Positions 1-13,307 of a DNA stretch of 64,000 nucleotides are shown one piece after another (position 1 is the first letter of the stretch; each line of letters starts with the position of its first letter). The notes below the pieces were generated by a model. That model did no database searches, was not told the DNA's origin, and worked only from the letters and a program-made list of their open reading frames with translations. The position numbers and the translations under genes were made by a program. Source of the stretch: Bugula neritina (Eukaryota; Bryozoa; Gymnolaemata; Cheilostomatida; Bugulidae); NCBI GenBank assembly GCA_964035545.1, contig OZ037771.1, positions 1,736,001 through 1,800,000 on the forward strand. The letters run 5' to 3'.

Positions 1-1287
1 GCAGGTTGCAAGTGAGAGATGTTTGCTTTGGCTATTGAATATTCAGGCTAATTGCAAATGTATAATCACAGTTAACTATCAACAATTATTATCATAGCCG
101 CAGCACACTTAAACCTGAGCTTACACAGTTAACAATTCAATACTAGATGTTTCTATTATAATGCTAGTACTGTCTAACTATGAATCAAGTTACAAGCTTA
201 TCACAGTTGAGATTAGCCTAAGTGATTTCACAGCTTCATTTGTGATAGGCGGCTCTATCCCAGCCCTAATTGAGCTACCGTAGCTTAGAAAGTCAGGTAA
301 AGCTACCATAAGCAGCGAATGATAAAACGATCAATCATCTATATGAGGAGAGATTGACAATCAGTAACACTTGATGTAATCACTTATCGTCGAATTACGA
401 AACTGAGAAGCTGCAAGAATAAAAGACAGTATCAGCTTCTGAAGAACACATTGCTCTTGGAGAGATCATGGCTTGATGCAGCCTACGTCTAGCTTCAATC
501 ATATTAATGAAAATCCTTTACCTTTTCATCAAACATAACTTTAAGAGGTCCTTGAACCCTTATTTATGCTATCATAAATTGAACTACAATGCCCTTGTTG
601 GCAAGGTCTGAACTGCAAACCAAAATGGACTTTTATGCAAAAATATAATTATACACAGAACATTATTACAAAGGCATGGACAAAGGATTATAGAAGTTAA
701 TATTACAAAATATACATTAATATAACATTGTCTCAATTTGTAACCTAATTGGTTAAGAGAAAAAAGGGAATAGGTTGATGCAGCTCAAGGTTAGAGAGTC
801 AATATTCCTCGAAAATGTGTTATTATCAAACACATAGTACAAAGCTTCCTTTAAAAGATACTGTGGCTGTCTGAACAAAATACAAATACTTTAATGTTGA
901 ATTCTACGCAGGTTGGCCAATTTATGACGTGACAATACCAACTCTGCACTAGGGTACAAAGTACAGCTCAGCTTATGTTTCCTATAGCATTGGTTAAGAT
1001 GTTCCAAACAGAATAGAAAGAAGTGGACATGTTCTCATGCAGAGATTAGCTGATACTTTTTTACCAACAAAACTTGCTTACAGCTAAAAATGTAAGCAGA
1101 TTTCGTTAGTTCTGTTATATTGTTAGTCTAAAGTCACATCCCCTGTGAGAACTAAAGATGGATACGAACAGTAACTAAGACTTTGCTTCAATGTGGTACA
1201 CAATCCATTATGACTGAAAGCTCTTTTGATATGCCCCATAACTACACCTCCACCCAAAATCTATCAGGAAGTTAAAAAAAACTTGGG
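1..1287. other. Non-coding stretch, no gene recognised
   Basis: I see no open frame with family resemblance, no splice-bounded exon and no RNA gene. The base composition is plain and A+T-rich. It probably lies downstream of the unrecognised minus-strand gene whose last exon ends at 1288. Confidence 0.5.
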
Positions 1288-3486
1288 TTATTGAAACTCT
1301 TCCTTCACTGAATCTACAAGTGCGTTTAGCCCATCAGCCTTACGAAACATCTGCCATTCTAGAGCAGCGTCTCTTATAGCTGCCAGAGCTGCAATATTTG
1401 TAAAACTAAGAGTTGAAAAATTAAATGCTGGTAAAAACTCTTGTCTAAATCAATTTACTTAAATTGAGCCTTTATTTTGCAAGAGCTGCAACATGAGACT
1501 GATTATTTGGGGTTTCAGCAACTTCTCATAAGCAGGTATCTCAAGATAACCAAAGGAGAAGGTTTAAGTCAAGGGTTCATGCCCCTACAGTATGTTGATG
1601 AGCTTTTAATAAGGTCACTCTCTCTGTTTCAGTACTATGATGCAGTAGATAAGAATTTATTTCACACCAGACCTGAACCCAAGAAGGTTTTCAATCAGTA
1701 GATGTCTTTTCATAGAATGTGATCTTTTGCCTTTCTTTGTGTTTTCAGTCATCATTTAATGGTGAATTATAACATATAAGTCTTCGTCATCTGCAAATAG
1801 CTCTACACTCAAACCAAAAGTATGGCCCCCAAAGCTAAGATCTTTCTTATTCTTTTATGATTAGTAAAATCCTATCCATTATTATAACAATCTAAGTAGG
1901 CATATTTTGATAATGCACTATACAGATTGTTACAATAGGTTACACCATTTGAAGGTAACTGGTTCAGTCAAAGAATTAGGTCAATATAACTGTTACGTAA
2001 TATGAGGAAACTGGCCCCACAGATCAGAACTAGATGAGGTGAATTTCTGTCATGGCCCCAGAGAATGTTCTTTGTTAACAATAACTTAGATTTTGAAGAA
2101 CAACACCAAAAAGGGGAATAGTGTATATAAGAAATAAAGCAAAAGTCGAAAAATCAAATCAACAAGTGTTGTTAGTAAACTGCACAGCTTAACTCAATAG
2201 ATGGTTTTCACCCTACATTTTTCCAAATGAGCAAAAATTGGATCCGTATGGCGTACCTCTACCCATACAGCAGAAGATTGGGGGATGGCACAAAGAATAA
2301 TGTGCAGCTTCACGTTACAAAAGTGAACTGATATGCAAATTTCATAGCATGTGGAAATCTACTAATAATGATGAATAGCTACTAATTCATACATATTCAA
2401 ATATAAATGTTCATTGAAGAATTTGTAAGACGACTTATTTTTGGTGAGGAATAAATATACTTTATGGATAGCAACTTCAATAACTGTCATGCTAGTGAAA
2501 GCAGTATGTACCAGAAATATTTGAATTTTGAAAGACGTGATAAATCATTTGATAAATCCAAATGAGTGACAAAGCTACTATAAAGTTAGGTAAGATGATA
2601 ATGGCCCATAAGGCTGAGCCAAGTCAATGGATTAATGACTTTTCAGTGCTTACAACATTGCAGTGTAATAGGCAACACACTTTTATATGGCTAATTTCAA
2701 CAAATCTAATAAAGACAATAGATAAGTTGTTCCAAGCTTTGTATTGAAAATACAATACTTTGCTTGCTATTAGGTACTGGGGTGAACACGCTAGGCTCTT
2801 CATCTATTCACAGGTGCTAGTAGCTCAAGATAAATATCAAAACACTTGGAATTATGTGTCAGTTTATCTTACTAGTTCACTCTTCAATTTGAACATTTAG
2901 ACATCGTGCTACACATGCGTGTTGGCTGTGCTATAGCAATGCTCTCTCTACTGTCATATATAAGTTTTACTGTAATATAGCAGTCTACAAATTCTACCAT
3001 TATTATGTATATAAGTTTCACTGCATTGTAGCGATATATAAATGCTACCATCTGGCATTATATAAGGTTTATACTGCAGTACAGTTATATATAAACATTA
3101 CAATCGTAATATATATACAAGTTTTACTGTATTACAGTAATGTATAAACGTTACCATTATGCATATATACAAGTTTCAGTGCAGGATATTATGTTAAATA
3201 TCTTAACAAGCGCAATTTGGTTATCAAAATATCCAGTAAATAATGTGGGGACAACTGCTAAAATAGATAGGTGCAGATGAATTTTCGAGAACAAGTTATA
3301 TCTAAATTGTCTAAATGACTTTGAAATTGGATAGTCATAATTTCATAAACAAAAAATAAAAGATTAACCTTATCCCAGTATGACCGGAGAAGCAATTGTA
3401 AGTCAGGGGATTGTCCCTTCAAACCAGCTAAAGATGTTTCAATGGGCTTAATTCTCTCAGTTTCAGAAGGTGTGTGAATGGAGTGG
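1288..3486 (-). CDS. Unrecognised gene, two 3' exons seen
   Basis: Two exon-like segments lie on the minus strand. The segment at 3369-3486 is preceded by an aaatttttag acceptor and ends at AAG|gttaat. Only one of its three frames is open; it gives 39 codons and ends in SYWDK, phase 0. The segment at 1288-1405 is preceded by aactcttag. It reads FTNIAALAAIRDAALEWQ and ends in VKEEFQ followed by TAA. Its acceptor needs an incoming phase of 2, so the two segments cannot be joined directly and at least one exon between them is missing from this model. The composition looks like a soluble helical protein. I do not recognise the family. The first exon is not identified; it may lie between 3487 and 4447, immediately downstream of PYROXD2. 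Both segments could be chance open frames, but splice sites plus a single clean frame favour real exons. Confidence 0.4.
2945..3190. repeat. Degenerate tandem repeat, about 55-60 bp unit
   Basis: The motif tatataagttttactgtaat recurs four to five times with drift, each time followed by a variant of gtataaacgttaccattat. It lies in the presumed intron between the two unrecognised exon segments. I see no coding potential. Confidence 0.6.
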
Positions 3487-4447
3487 CTAAAAATTTACTT
3501 CACTGCTATGGATCTGGACCCTTGAAGGTTGTAAATTCACAATCAGCGGAAGTTTTTCAACAAAATGTTTCATTCAGAGTACAGGCTTAAGAGACTTTCT
3601 ACAAGTTCGTAAAGATAATATTTTTATAATATGACTTATTCAAATAGCATGCAATTCTTAGCAAATTTAATAGCATAAATTGGTTCAGGGCTAGAATTGT
3701 CAGCCCAAATAGCAAACGTAACCATCAAAAACAAAGGGTATAACTTGAATGTAAAACAAAGTATCATTGCAGATTAACTGTTCTAATTATTATTATTCTA
3801 ATTAATTATTCTGTTTATTTATAATCAACTTACTATGCAAAAGCAACGATCTGAGAATATTAAAGGAATTGACGACAAAGACAAGACGACAAAACATCAT
3901 CATAGATCACCTTTCCATCATGGTGTCTGTCAATAACAAATATCTAACGGGTGATTGCAGTAGCCTTCATGCATCTAGTGATGGTGAATAAATAAAGGAG
4001 AGAAATGTGAAGGCTTGAAATAAATAATAAGTAATATGCTAGTAGTAATAATTATACCAACGTGGGTAGCAAGTTAGTGTGTGTAGCACCTTATAAGCAA
4101 GCACTCTATGAACCCAAGATACAAGTTTTCATAGTGATTAAACAAAGCGATTTATTGCATAAACTTATTATAAACTTAAATTAAATACTGAAATAATACT
4201 GTTCGGTAAAAATTTAAGTTGAATTTTAGTAAGCCTTTAGCAAAAGCCAACTAATCTAAAATGATTTACAAAAAAATTAAAAATCTGATGTAAAATATAA
4301 TGCAGCATAAAGAGTAGGTTAGACTAATACACAGCACCTAGTTTAAAGTCAAGTTTACATAGTAGACTAGTTGATTAGTTAATGTATGATTCAGGCAATT
4401 TGATTGGTCCAAGGGAAATGATTTGTCACTCTTCAGTTGCTGAACAT

Positions 4448-7400
4448 TTAATGCCTTCTTTGAAGAGCTTGGAGAGCTGCCAAACGTCCTGGAGATCCCA
4501 TGACGCCACCGCCTGCAACATGGGATGGCAGCGTGATATGACAGCGTGCTGACTGCGAACTACACATCATGTGACATGTTGAGGCAGGTGATGTTATAGT
4601 ATGTGGACATTAAGCCCTGTAGACTCATAATGTGAATTGTCTGTCCTTGCCAGTGTTGAGTTCTGCTTAGTATTTAATTAGTGAATTCAAAAGCTCTTGA
4701 GTTAACAAAGTGATATAGAGGTCTATGAAAACCCTACAATGACTTCTTAGTTTTGCATGCAAAGAAATCTAGAACCTAGACTCTAGTCAGTAGAGAAATG
4801 CTCTACTCATTCATGATGTGATAGCAACCAACAGACAAAACAAAATTAGTAAACTACAATTGCAACTTCTGAAATGATTGATTTGTTTGAATAGTTGAAC
4901 GTTAAAGATTGCTTGACAAATAAGTGAACGAGAGAGAGAGAGAGAGAGGTAGGTATGTGAACCCACCTGGATGAGCACCGCTGCCGCAGATATATAAACC
5001 CTGTATAGGTGTAATGCTGCCAGAGAACTTGGGTGTAGGTCTCGTCAGGTACAGTTGATCCAGCGCCATGGCTCCATGAAAAATATTCTAAATATTTAAA
5101 CAAAAGTAATTCTTCAACGAAATCCATTTGCAAATCAAAATATGACAACATGGACATCTTAGTATCACTGGTTAGACAACTCCCACAAAACATATAATTT
5201 TTTAGTATTATTTTACTTCTATTACTATGATTCAACTACTTTAATATGATGGAACTAAAGTGCCAAGAACCTACCCCGCCTGTCAGTCCGAAGGTTCGCT
5301 CCAGGTCAGGAGGAGTAAGAATATCTCTGCCCACGACACTCTCCTTAAACCCAGGGGCGTACATTTCAATACTGTCAAACACTGCAATACAAAATCATAA
5401 ATATTGATGTGTACTTTACAAGAATATATATGTACAATATACAAGAATATATATGTACAATATACAAGAATATATATGTACAATATACAAGAATATATAT
5501 GTACAATATACAAGAATATATATGTACAATATACAAGAATATATATGTATAATATAATAAACAATGTTAATGCATATTGTAATAAGTAATAATACATGTG
5601 TATAATACAATAGATAATAAATAGATAAAATATTATACAAACTGCTCTGCTTAATCCCTGTAAACAGAAGTAGATAAACAGAGCTCAGGAATACAATTTA
5701 ACAGACAATTTGGTTACACTTGGCTATTTTATATCCATTTATCTCTCATATTGAATTATTGTTCTGAGATTCTAGTTACTAAATATCAGAATATAAATCT
5801 AGTGACAGAAAAAGCTGCTCAGAATAAAGATGTAAAGCAGCAGCTTACCACAGTCAGCGTATTGACCTCTGGTGACATCATCCCACTGTCTGCCACCACT
5901 CAGCTCATACGGAGTGTACATGGTGAACAGCAGCACCACGTGGTGACCTTCGGGGGCCAAGGTCAAATCTTTGCTCGATGGAATCGTCATCTCAATAACT
6001 GGCCTACGGGTAAACCGAAACATTTATTCGGAGTATAGAGGTGAAGGTCAAATTGGTCAATTCTAAATTTTGCTTATTCCGGTTTCCAGAATTGAACAAC
6101 CAATTGCATCTTACAAGAGTTAACAAGGGTGCAATGTATGTGATACGCAGTGTGTGACAAGGAAAGGTACCACAACTCCAACACCTTCACCGAGTACATG
6201 TGTACTAACCTGTGAAACCACTCCCCCTGTTGAGCAGATAGATACGCCTGATGAATGAGATCAGTACTCTCACAGTTGAGGTGAATCGTGCACTGGTGAT
6301 GGGGAAGAGGCTGGTTGTCCGGTGTGTTTGGGGCTGCCAGGAAGTTCGGCAGCGTATTCACAGCCACTGCGGAGAGAGGGAGGGATATATGAGAAACAGA
6401 AGATCAGAGTGACAATGCAAACAGTGAATGAAATCAGATGCAGCTTTTTACATGATAATGATATGAAATAATAACAAAATGGCAGTCAATTTTGTTATAA
6501 ATTTAAGAAGCTACAACTATGATAGCATACATTCAGACAGGGCAAATATATTCTAACAACAGATAACCCAATTTCTGAAAATAAGATGAGCTGTATTTAA
6601 AGTTGGGTGGCCATAACTCCGCAAAGATTCAACTTGCAATAAATTGAATCCTAGAACAAAGACTGTTGAAGAAACGTATAGCCTGTCATCCAAACCAGTC
6701 AATTACTACAAAAACATAAGAGCAACAAAACCACGCCCTCAGGTTACTCCCCCCCCCCCCCGGGCTGTCTCTAGGTTTTCCCTCGGTTTTTCCCTAAATT
6801 TCTCCCGGGTTTCCCCTAGGTTTCCTCTAAACTAGTTATGTCTCACCATTAATCTTGGTCACCGGGGATGTGTAGTCAATAGCCTTGACTTCATCATAAA
6901 ACTCCGAAGGCAAATCTCTCTAGAAAGGAAGGAAATAAAACACATTCTTCATTTAGCTTATAACTTTCAGACCAGTATTATCACCCGATGAAAGCTTTTC
7001 ATTTGATTTTAGTAACAGTAGCCCAGTGACAATAACATAATTAATTAATTTCTCAAATAGGAAGAACACAGCTATATTTCACAGGAAGTAACTACTTTGC
7101 TCATAAGCTGGGTGAAGGTCACATGTGGAGTTGCGTTGGACAGGACGGTGCTAGCACGAATCTCTCTACCATCAGCAGTTACGACTCCGGTAACCTTCCC
7201 ATCACGTGACTCAATGTGGGCTACAGACTAAAGGAAGAAAACAGAAAGTACTACTTATTGATAGAGTTGGTATTGCCTGTTATCATATAGTACAATATAA
7301 TACACATGTATACAGCTTATAAACATGCCGCAAAAATCCAATTGATATCAAGTGCCTTTTCTGATATTTAACAAAAACTGCACATAGACTTGGGTAAGGT

Positions 7401-10400
7401 GCTTTTACATAAGGCTATACAAGTGCTGACAACTCTTTAATGTATTGAAAGTAAAAGAGTTAGAATATATGCATCAAAGCGAGAAGATGTACCCTCTATA
7501 ACTAATCATTTAAAGAACCAACTTCTAGCAAATAAATCTAATAAACCTTCTTTTAAAAACAAATTTTTGAGTTTTACAAGTTTATACTGAAAGTGGACAG
7601 CAAACTAAAACAGAGGCAAGCACCTGGTTAGTGAAGATCTCAACACTTTTATCTTTAGCTGATTTGGCGAGACAGTCACTCAACGCCCCCATACCTCCCT
7701 CAACATAGCCCCAGGCTCCTTTCCTTCCTTCCAACTCTCCCATCACGTGGTGTAAAAGAACATAACTACCAAAAAAGATAACAAAACAATTATAAGAATG
7801 AATGAATATCAGATTGACAAATGTTGCTACAATTAATATCATTATTATTCTAAACTAACAGCTTGTTGAAGATAAAATATATTTTCCTCCAATCAATGCA
7901 GACGATACCTGGAGCCAGATGAGTGCGGGCTGATCATTGCACCAATCACAGCGTCCGTAGCTAGTGTGGCCTTGAGAGGCTCCGACTCAAACCACTTATC
8001 TAGAACTTTAGTAGCTGGAGAAGTTATCATCTCATAAAAAGATGGAATGTCAACGTTTAACCTTCGACCTGAAATCACACGAGGAAACAATTCATACACA
8101 GCATATTCCCACTGCCAACAAAAAAAGAAGATAACTTCAACTCAGCATCACACTGACTTATTAAATGCTAGTTTATGTTGGGTTGAAAGGCAAAGTCTAC
8201 TTGCTAATGAATAAACTTAATACTATTAGATAACTATAGTGATGTGTTGTTTTACAAATCTTTATTCAATATGCAGCCCATGTGTTGCAGAAATAATAAA
8301 TGTAAAAATATTCAGAATTCTTTTAGTGCAATCAGATCAACATTCAAAAGCTATTAGAATAACAATTAATGTAGAAAAAGAGCTTACTCCAATTACAACT
8401 AAAAAAACAATATATTTTATATTATGGAAAGTCAAATCAAATCTGTTTATAAAAACGTATTTTAGTTTTCACCCCCCCCACCTTATAAATGCTCAATTGC
8501 AAGCAAGAAATAATTTCATGCAAAAATGGAGCACAGGAGAAGAAAACTCCCAGATAGTACTGAATGATGTTAGTATGCAGTATTAGCAGACATCTTGAAT
8601 GGCTCACCAACTGTGACGAGAGGTTTGACAGCGTCCCTCCACTCCCTCCATTTCTCCTGCAAGGAACCTGAGGCCAACTTGTGAATATTCGGAGGGGACG
8701 AGTCCAGTAACGGCTGTAGCGCCTCAACTAAACTCGTCAACTTATCTTCGTATCGAAAATACGCCTGCAACGTTCACAGTAAGAGACTTATGGCTGTACT
8801 TTATAGCTGCATAAATCAACAATTCATAATGATGACATATCACAGTACCACTCACTCATTGAATGAGCATACACTTTCAAAAACAAGGGGTAACAACTTC
8901 TAAGCGTAATAATTTCTTAACGTTAAAATTTAAATAATGATGTATAGAACGGGTACTGTGTTACGACTAGATTAAAATATAATAATTGCATTCCAATATA
9001 ACTTACAAAAAATTTCAACAAAATATTCTAATTTTAGAAAAGTACAATTGTCACATAATCATGCAATGTATGGTTTCTGCCGTAATATTTATAAAAAAAT
9101 AAACACAATTATATCAACATCGATAAATGTTTGGCTTCTAAATAAAGGACAACTTCAAATACTAAGGAAAACAACACACTGTCTCTAGAAGATCAAAAAC
9201 CTACCCCAACTAATAAACCAAAGCTTGTGTCATGCAGCATGGAAAAAGAACACACAATTATTATTGCTGCCTGCTGTCTATATTACCTCAGCATCTTTGG
9301 CAGAAAACTGGGCTATTTGCTGATAGGTTTTACTGTGATCTGAGCCAATCAGCAGAGACCTCGGTACACCTGTACTCGGTGAGGGGTCCTCCAGCATTGG
9401 AGTAAATGAGTTGGGGTCTCGCATGTGCAACTTCAAGCCATATTTCTACAAAAATACTTATTTATATGTATATCTGCACGTATATATTTGCTTCTGTGGG
9501 TGTGTGGGTGTGTGCGCGAGTGTGTGTTGTGTGTGTGTGTGTTGGTAAGTGTGTGTGTTGTGTGTGAGTGTGCGCGAGTGTGCATGTATGCGTGTGTGTG
9601 CATGTGCATGTGAGTGTGCGAGTGTGTGTGTGTATGAGTGTATGAGTGTATTCTCATTCAAACGCTGAAGATAAATATAGTGGTATCCGAAATTCTATGT
9701 AACATATTATAACATATATAATATTACATCAAAATCATTTATATGCTTCAGAAACATGCTAGAATAAATACTATAACATAATGAATGGCAAAGTTTACTA
9801 AGTGCCTTTTTGAACTGAATGGTTACAGTATATAAAACAAAATATAAAAGATGCAATCAACTGTACATTGAATTTCATTTTGAATATTAACAACTACATA
9901 CTATACAATGATCTCTAGAATTTATTAAGTCACCTTGAGCTCTAAATCCTTTAGAATTTGAGGTCTCAACAAACTAAGTACATAAGAACAGCGGGAGAAT
10001 TTATAACCTACAAACATAAAGTGAACATGACACTCACTTATAGAGCCAGATACTGAACACAGTGTGGGATAAACTACAGCTAATGTCAACAGAGATGCAT
10101 GTTGAATCATGTAGGTCATGCAGCACCTAACTTGAGTTTCACTAATGAAAATTATTCTGCATTTTAAATGGTAGAAACCAACAGTGTTGAAAATTACATA
10201 CTGCATTTATAAAACACTTAGCTCAGCTGTATTACAGCATCAGATGCTTTTATGTTGGGTTAAGTTGAAGTTTTCTAACATTACAACCAGTAGGTGAAGG
10301 AAAACTGCAGCTTTCAATGAAATATAATTAAAATGTCAAATGAAACAAACAATGTATGAATTGCTTTGTACACAGAAAGGTGCATACCAATTGCTTTCTC

Positions 10401-11110
10401 ATTCAACATTATTTCTTCACATATTTAAGTACTTCAACTGTGAAGGACTTTTATGTTTTAAAGCCCGAGATTACTTCTGCTAAAAAAATTTAGTTTAGAT
10501 CAGCAAAGTTGCTGTTTCCTAATAAAATCATTTTGAGTGAGTCTTATAAATAAAATTCAACCAGCTGATTACAATCTATTATTTAATTGTGTTCTTCTTT
10601 TAAGACTGAATGCATCAATTAAATTTAGATCAACTTCATACTGATTCTTTCATTATTTTGACAATCGATACAAATTTCTCACCAGGAATTATCTCCTCTG
10701 TGACCGCAGCACCACCCAGTACATGTCGCTTCTCCAATACACACACAGATTTGCCTCCTTTTGCCATGTAGGCAGCTGCTACCAGGCCATTGTGTCCTAA
10801 AATAAGTGCCCAACAACTCATCAAATATACATACTCAGTTATAGTCGGTTGAAAATGCAACACATATAATTAGTCCAACTAAAAATAAGAAAAATAAACA
10901 CCTCTTTAAGTCAATACAAATACATTTTCCAACTCAAAAATTAGCTTTATGAAGCTGAGAATTTGTGTATAGAAATGAAATCTTACCTCCACCTATTACT
11001 ACAGCATCATAACTAGACCTGGGCTCGTGTCTTGCTGTAGAATGGAATCGCCACATGTGTTTAGAAAGCCTCAACATGAGTTTATTCTTGTTTAACTGCA
11101 TTGTCGGCAT
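4448..11110 (-). CDS. PYROXD2: PYROXD2 orthologue, FAD-dependent oxidoreductase-like
   Basis: Fourteen exons (5' to 3'): 11110-10987, 10796-10683, 10007-9934, 9445-9287, 8764-8608, 8068-7909, 7765-7624, 7227-7096, 6919-6847, 6366-6210, 6003-5849, 5381-5275, 5087-4967, 4512-4448. The phases agree throughout and sum to 579 codons plus TAA, against about 581 residues in human. The N-terminus is basic and S/T-rich ([16 protein letters not shown]), consistent with a mitochondrial presequence. An FAD Rossmann motif follows ([18 protein letters not shown], around residues 34-51). The family blocks [46 protein letters not shown] and [13 protein letters not shown] are present, the last being the C-terminal FAD-binding segment. 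The family acts in the mitochondrial matrix/inner membrane and its substrate is poorly defined. The start is the first ATG after a probable 5'-UTR acceptor (ttgtttag); downstream ATGs at codons 4 and 12 are possible. Exon 6 must use the acceptor gtgatttcag, because the upstream gttggcag would break frame. Confidence 0.96.
5404..5560. repeat. 23-bp minisatellite in PYROXD2 intron 11
   Basis: About six to seven near-perfect copies of a 23-bp unit built on caagaatatatatgtacaat lie about 20 bp upstream (in the sense of the gene) of the exon 12 acceptor. The regular 23-mer produces long spurious open frames on both strands. Confidence 0.9.
6749..6835. repeat. Poly-C run and pyrimidine-rich imperfect repeat
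   Basis: A run of twelve C is followed by three to four imperfect copies of a ctaggtttccc-like motif, inside PYROXD2 intron 9 just beyond the exon 9 donor. Runs of C of this kind could form an i-motif or, on the other strand, a G-quadruplex. Confidence 0.6.
9479..9655. repeat. (TG)n microsatellite
   Basis: An interrupted TG/CA tract of about 170 bp lies in PYROXD2 intron 3. It starts about 35 bp upstream (in the sense of the gene) of the exon 4 acceptor. The open frames through it are low-complexity artefacts. Confidence 0.9.
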
Positions 11111-13307
11111 ACAACCTAAACAACACAATTCGCGTACACACTCAACAACATAAATACTGTGGAATAGTAATTATTGCTTAAAACCTTAACGTAACATTTT
11201 GAAACACTTTATATCAAAGAAATTTAACGCTGATACATTTTATAATAAAAAAATGAATTACAATGCATGCAGAACTCATTGATTTTAAACTCAAATCAAC
11301 ATCAAATAAATAGAATGAAATAATAAAAATACATTAAAAACTTATACCAATACAACTAGTGCCATGATTAGCTACGTATTTGCAGAGTAATTAAAGTCAC
11401 AATCAAAATAATCTTACCTTTAAAATGTTATTATTTCTTTAAACCTATTGAAATATTAAATTAAATTTACATCCTGGCTTTCAATTTTATTAATAATTAT
11501 TATTAGAATTACATTTACTGAATCAATGATCTATAGTAATAGTTACTTTATATCTAAAACAGTAACATAATATAAAATATATCATCAAAAATAGTAGCAT
11601 TAGTACATGGTCACTATGTAGATACTTGTACTCATGATGGTGAAACTGAACACTACTATGATGATGATCATCATCATGACAGTTATAATAAAACAGTTTC
11701 ACTTTGAAAATTGAAATTAAAAATTGCCATCATCATTCTGATTGTATTTATATAGAATATGTTTATAAAAGTATTTATATTGATATTAGAAACCGTATTG
11801 ATTTTAAGCATTTGATATTTAACCCAGTGATTGAATATTACTTCTACCTATTTAATCTTATATAATATTTATTAAATTTAAAATAAATACAACTATCACT
11901 ATAACTTGATATTTAGTTTCACTATGACTATGAGTATTACTTTTACTATAACTATTAGTATTAGTATTAGTATAAGATTACGTAACACTAACAGTCAGTG
12001 GAACTGAAACTGTAATAATAATAAATATAGTAATCGTAATGTTAATACTTATGGTAAACGTAATAGAAGACACTGAGCCATGCGTAAAACGGCTTGAGCT
12101 GTATCATACAGTGTGAGTGTATGAGTATGATAGTGTATGGCAAACTGAAACTGCAAGAAATAAAATCAAGTTGAACATAAAATGTTTATTAATTCCTTTA
12201 CCCGCAAAAATTAAAGCGGTTACAATGACAAACAAAATGCTTAATAATAATTGAGAAAAAAACAAAATTGTTATAAAAGAATAGAATATTATTGTCAATA
12301 AATAAAACTTCAGTGAAGCAAGTTTAAAAGTGCAATTATTATAATGGAATGCAAACCGGAACAGATAAAGAAAGGTGTTTAATAGGTAAGGTCGAAAACA
12401 CTTCTCAGTTCTACAACAATTTTATTGTGATGGTGATCGACATACACCCTAATACAAAGCTAGGGGCTACGCAGAAATCTCAGCTAAGTCACAGTTGAGT
12501 CTATGGGGTTGTGGCTAAATAAAAAAATGAGAAGATAACTTGTGTTAGGATGAAACCTGCCAATGTTTTGCTTTTTAATAATTACGAAATCATTTAATTC
12601 TAATTATTGGAAATTTACAAGTTAAAAACTAGTTTATAATTTAACCTAACGTCAAATTAGTGTAGGCTAATTTATATTCATAAACCCTACAAACTGAAAG
12701 CCTTACAATACTTTATTGTAATATATATTACAATCATATTATATTGCAACTAGTGCTGTAGCATTATGGCCTATCAAGTCCCTGAAAACGCTTGAATCGG
12801 GCTACAAGGCATATAAAGTTAGTATGCATGGTGTCAGCTAATATACAATATACAATATACAATATACATACCAGATTCTCGTCTCAAAGTGTTGAAAGAT
12901 ACTCAAATACGGTTTACTATTCTAACATTTAAAATAGATGCTTTTGTTTTTTGTGCTATTTAAAAGAGTTGCTGTCAGACAGCATGGATAGCTAGGCTAT
13001 GGGCCTCTTCATCATCTCTTTGGCATTTAAAATGTCTAAATTTTTTTGTTTTGCTAAACATTGATTATGTTGATAAAATTACCAAAAAAAACAAAATTTC
13101 TTATTTGTAAGAAATTCTACAATTTTTGGGAAACTTTTTAGTTTAATTTGTGAAATTTTCTAGTTTTATTGCATATAGATTTATTTCATAAACAATTTTA
13201 ACATATATAGGCAGGTAACAATTACAAATGTAAATATAATATACAGAATGCACAGAATGGAAGAATAAAACATTAATGGGGTGTGGGTGGGAGAGGTGGG
13301 GCTTTTT
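11111..13307. other. Intergenic DNA between PYROXD2 and SLC18B1-like copy A
   Basis: The minus-strand 5' UTR and promoter of PYROXD2 should lie just above 11110; ttgtttag at about 11120 looks like a 5'-UTR acceptor. The rest is A+T-rich, with triplet-like drift (actatnagta) around 11930-12050 and a short (tacaata)n tract near 12840-12870. I see no gene. Confidence 0.5.

Noticed and set aside
1477-1701. 74-codon plus-strand frame beginning MQELQHETDY
   Set aside because: No family resemblance, no splice context, and it lies in the presumed intron of a minus-strand gene.
4846-5235. 129-codon minus-strand frame
   Set aside because: An out-of-frame reading across PYROXD2 exon 13 and its flanking introns.
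5283-5640. Repetitive Tyr/Ile-rich open frames
   Set aside because: Produced by the 23-bp minisatellite, which has no in-frame stop; PYROXD2 exon 12 overlaps only one end.
8100-8118. Acceptor ttggcag as start of PYROXD2 exon 6 ([11 protein letters not shown])
   Set aside because: Phase does not fit exon 5; the acceptor gtgatttcag 50 bases further on restores frame and matches the family ([13 protein letters not shown]).
9425-9661. Long open frames on both strands rich in C/V/H/T
   Set aside because: They are translations of the (TG)n microsatellite; the real coding sequence nearby is PYROXD2 exon 4 (9287-9445).
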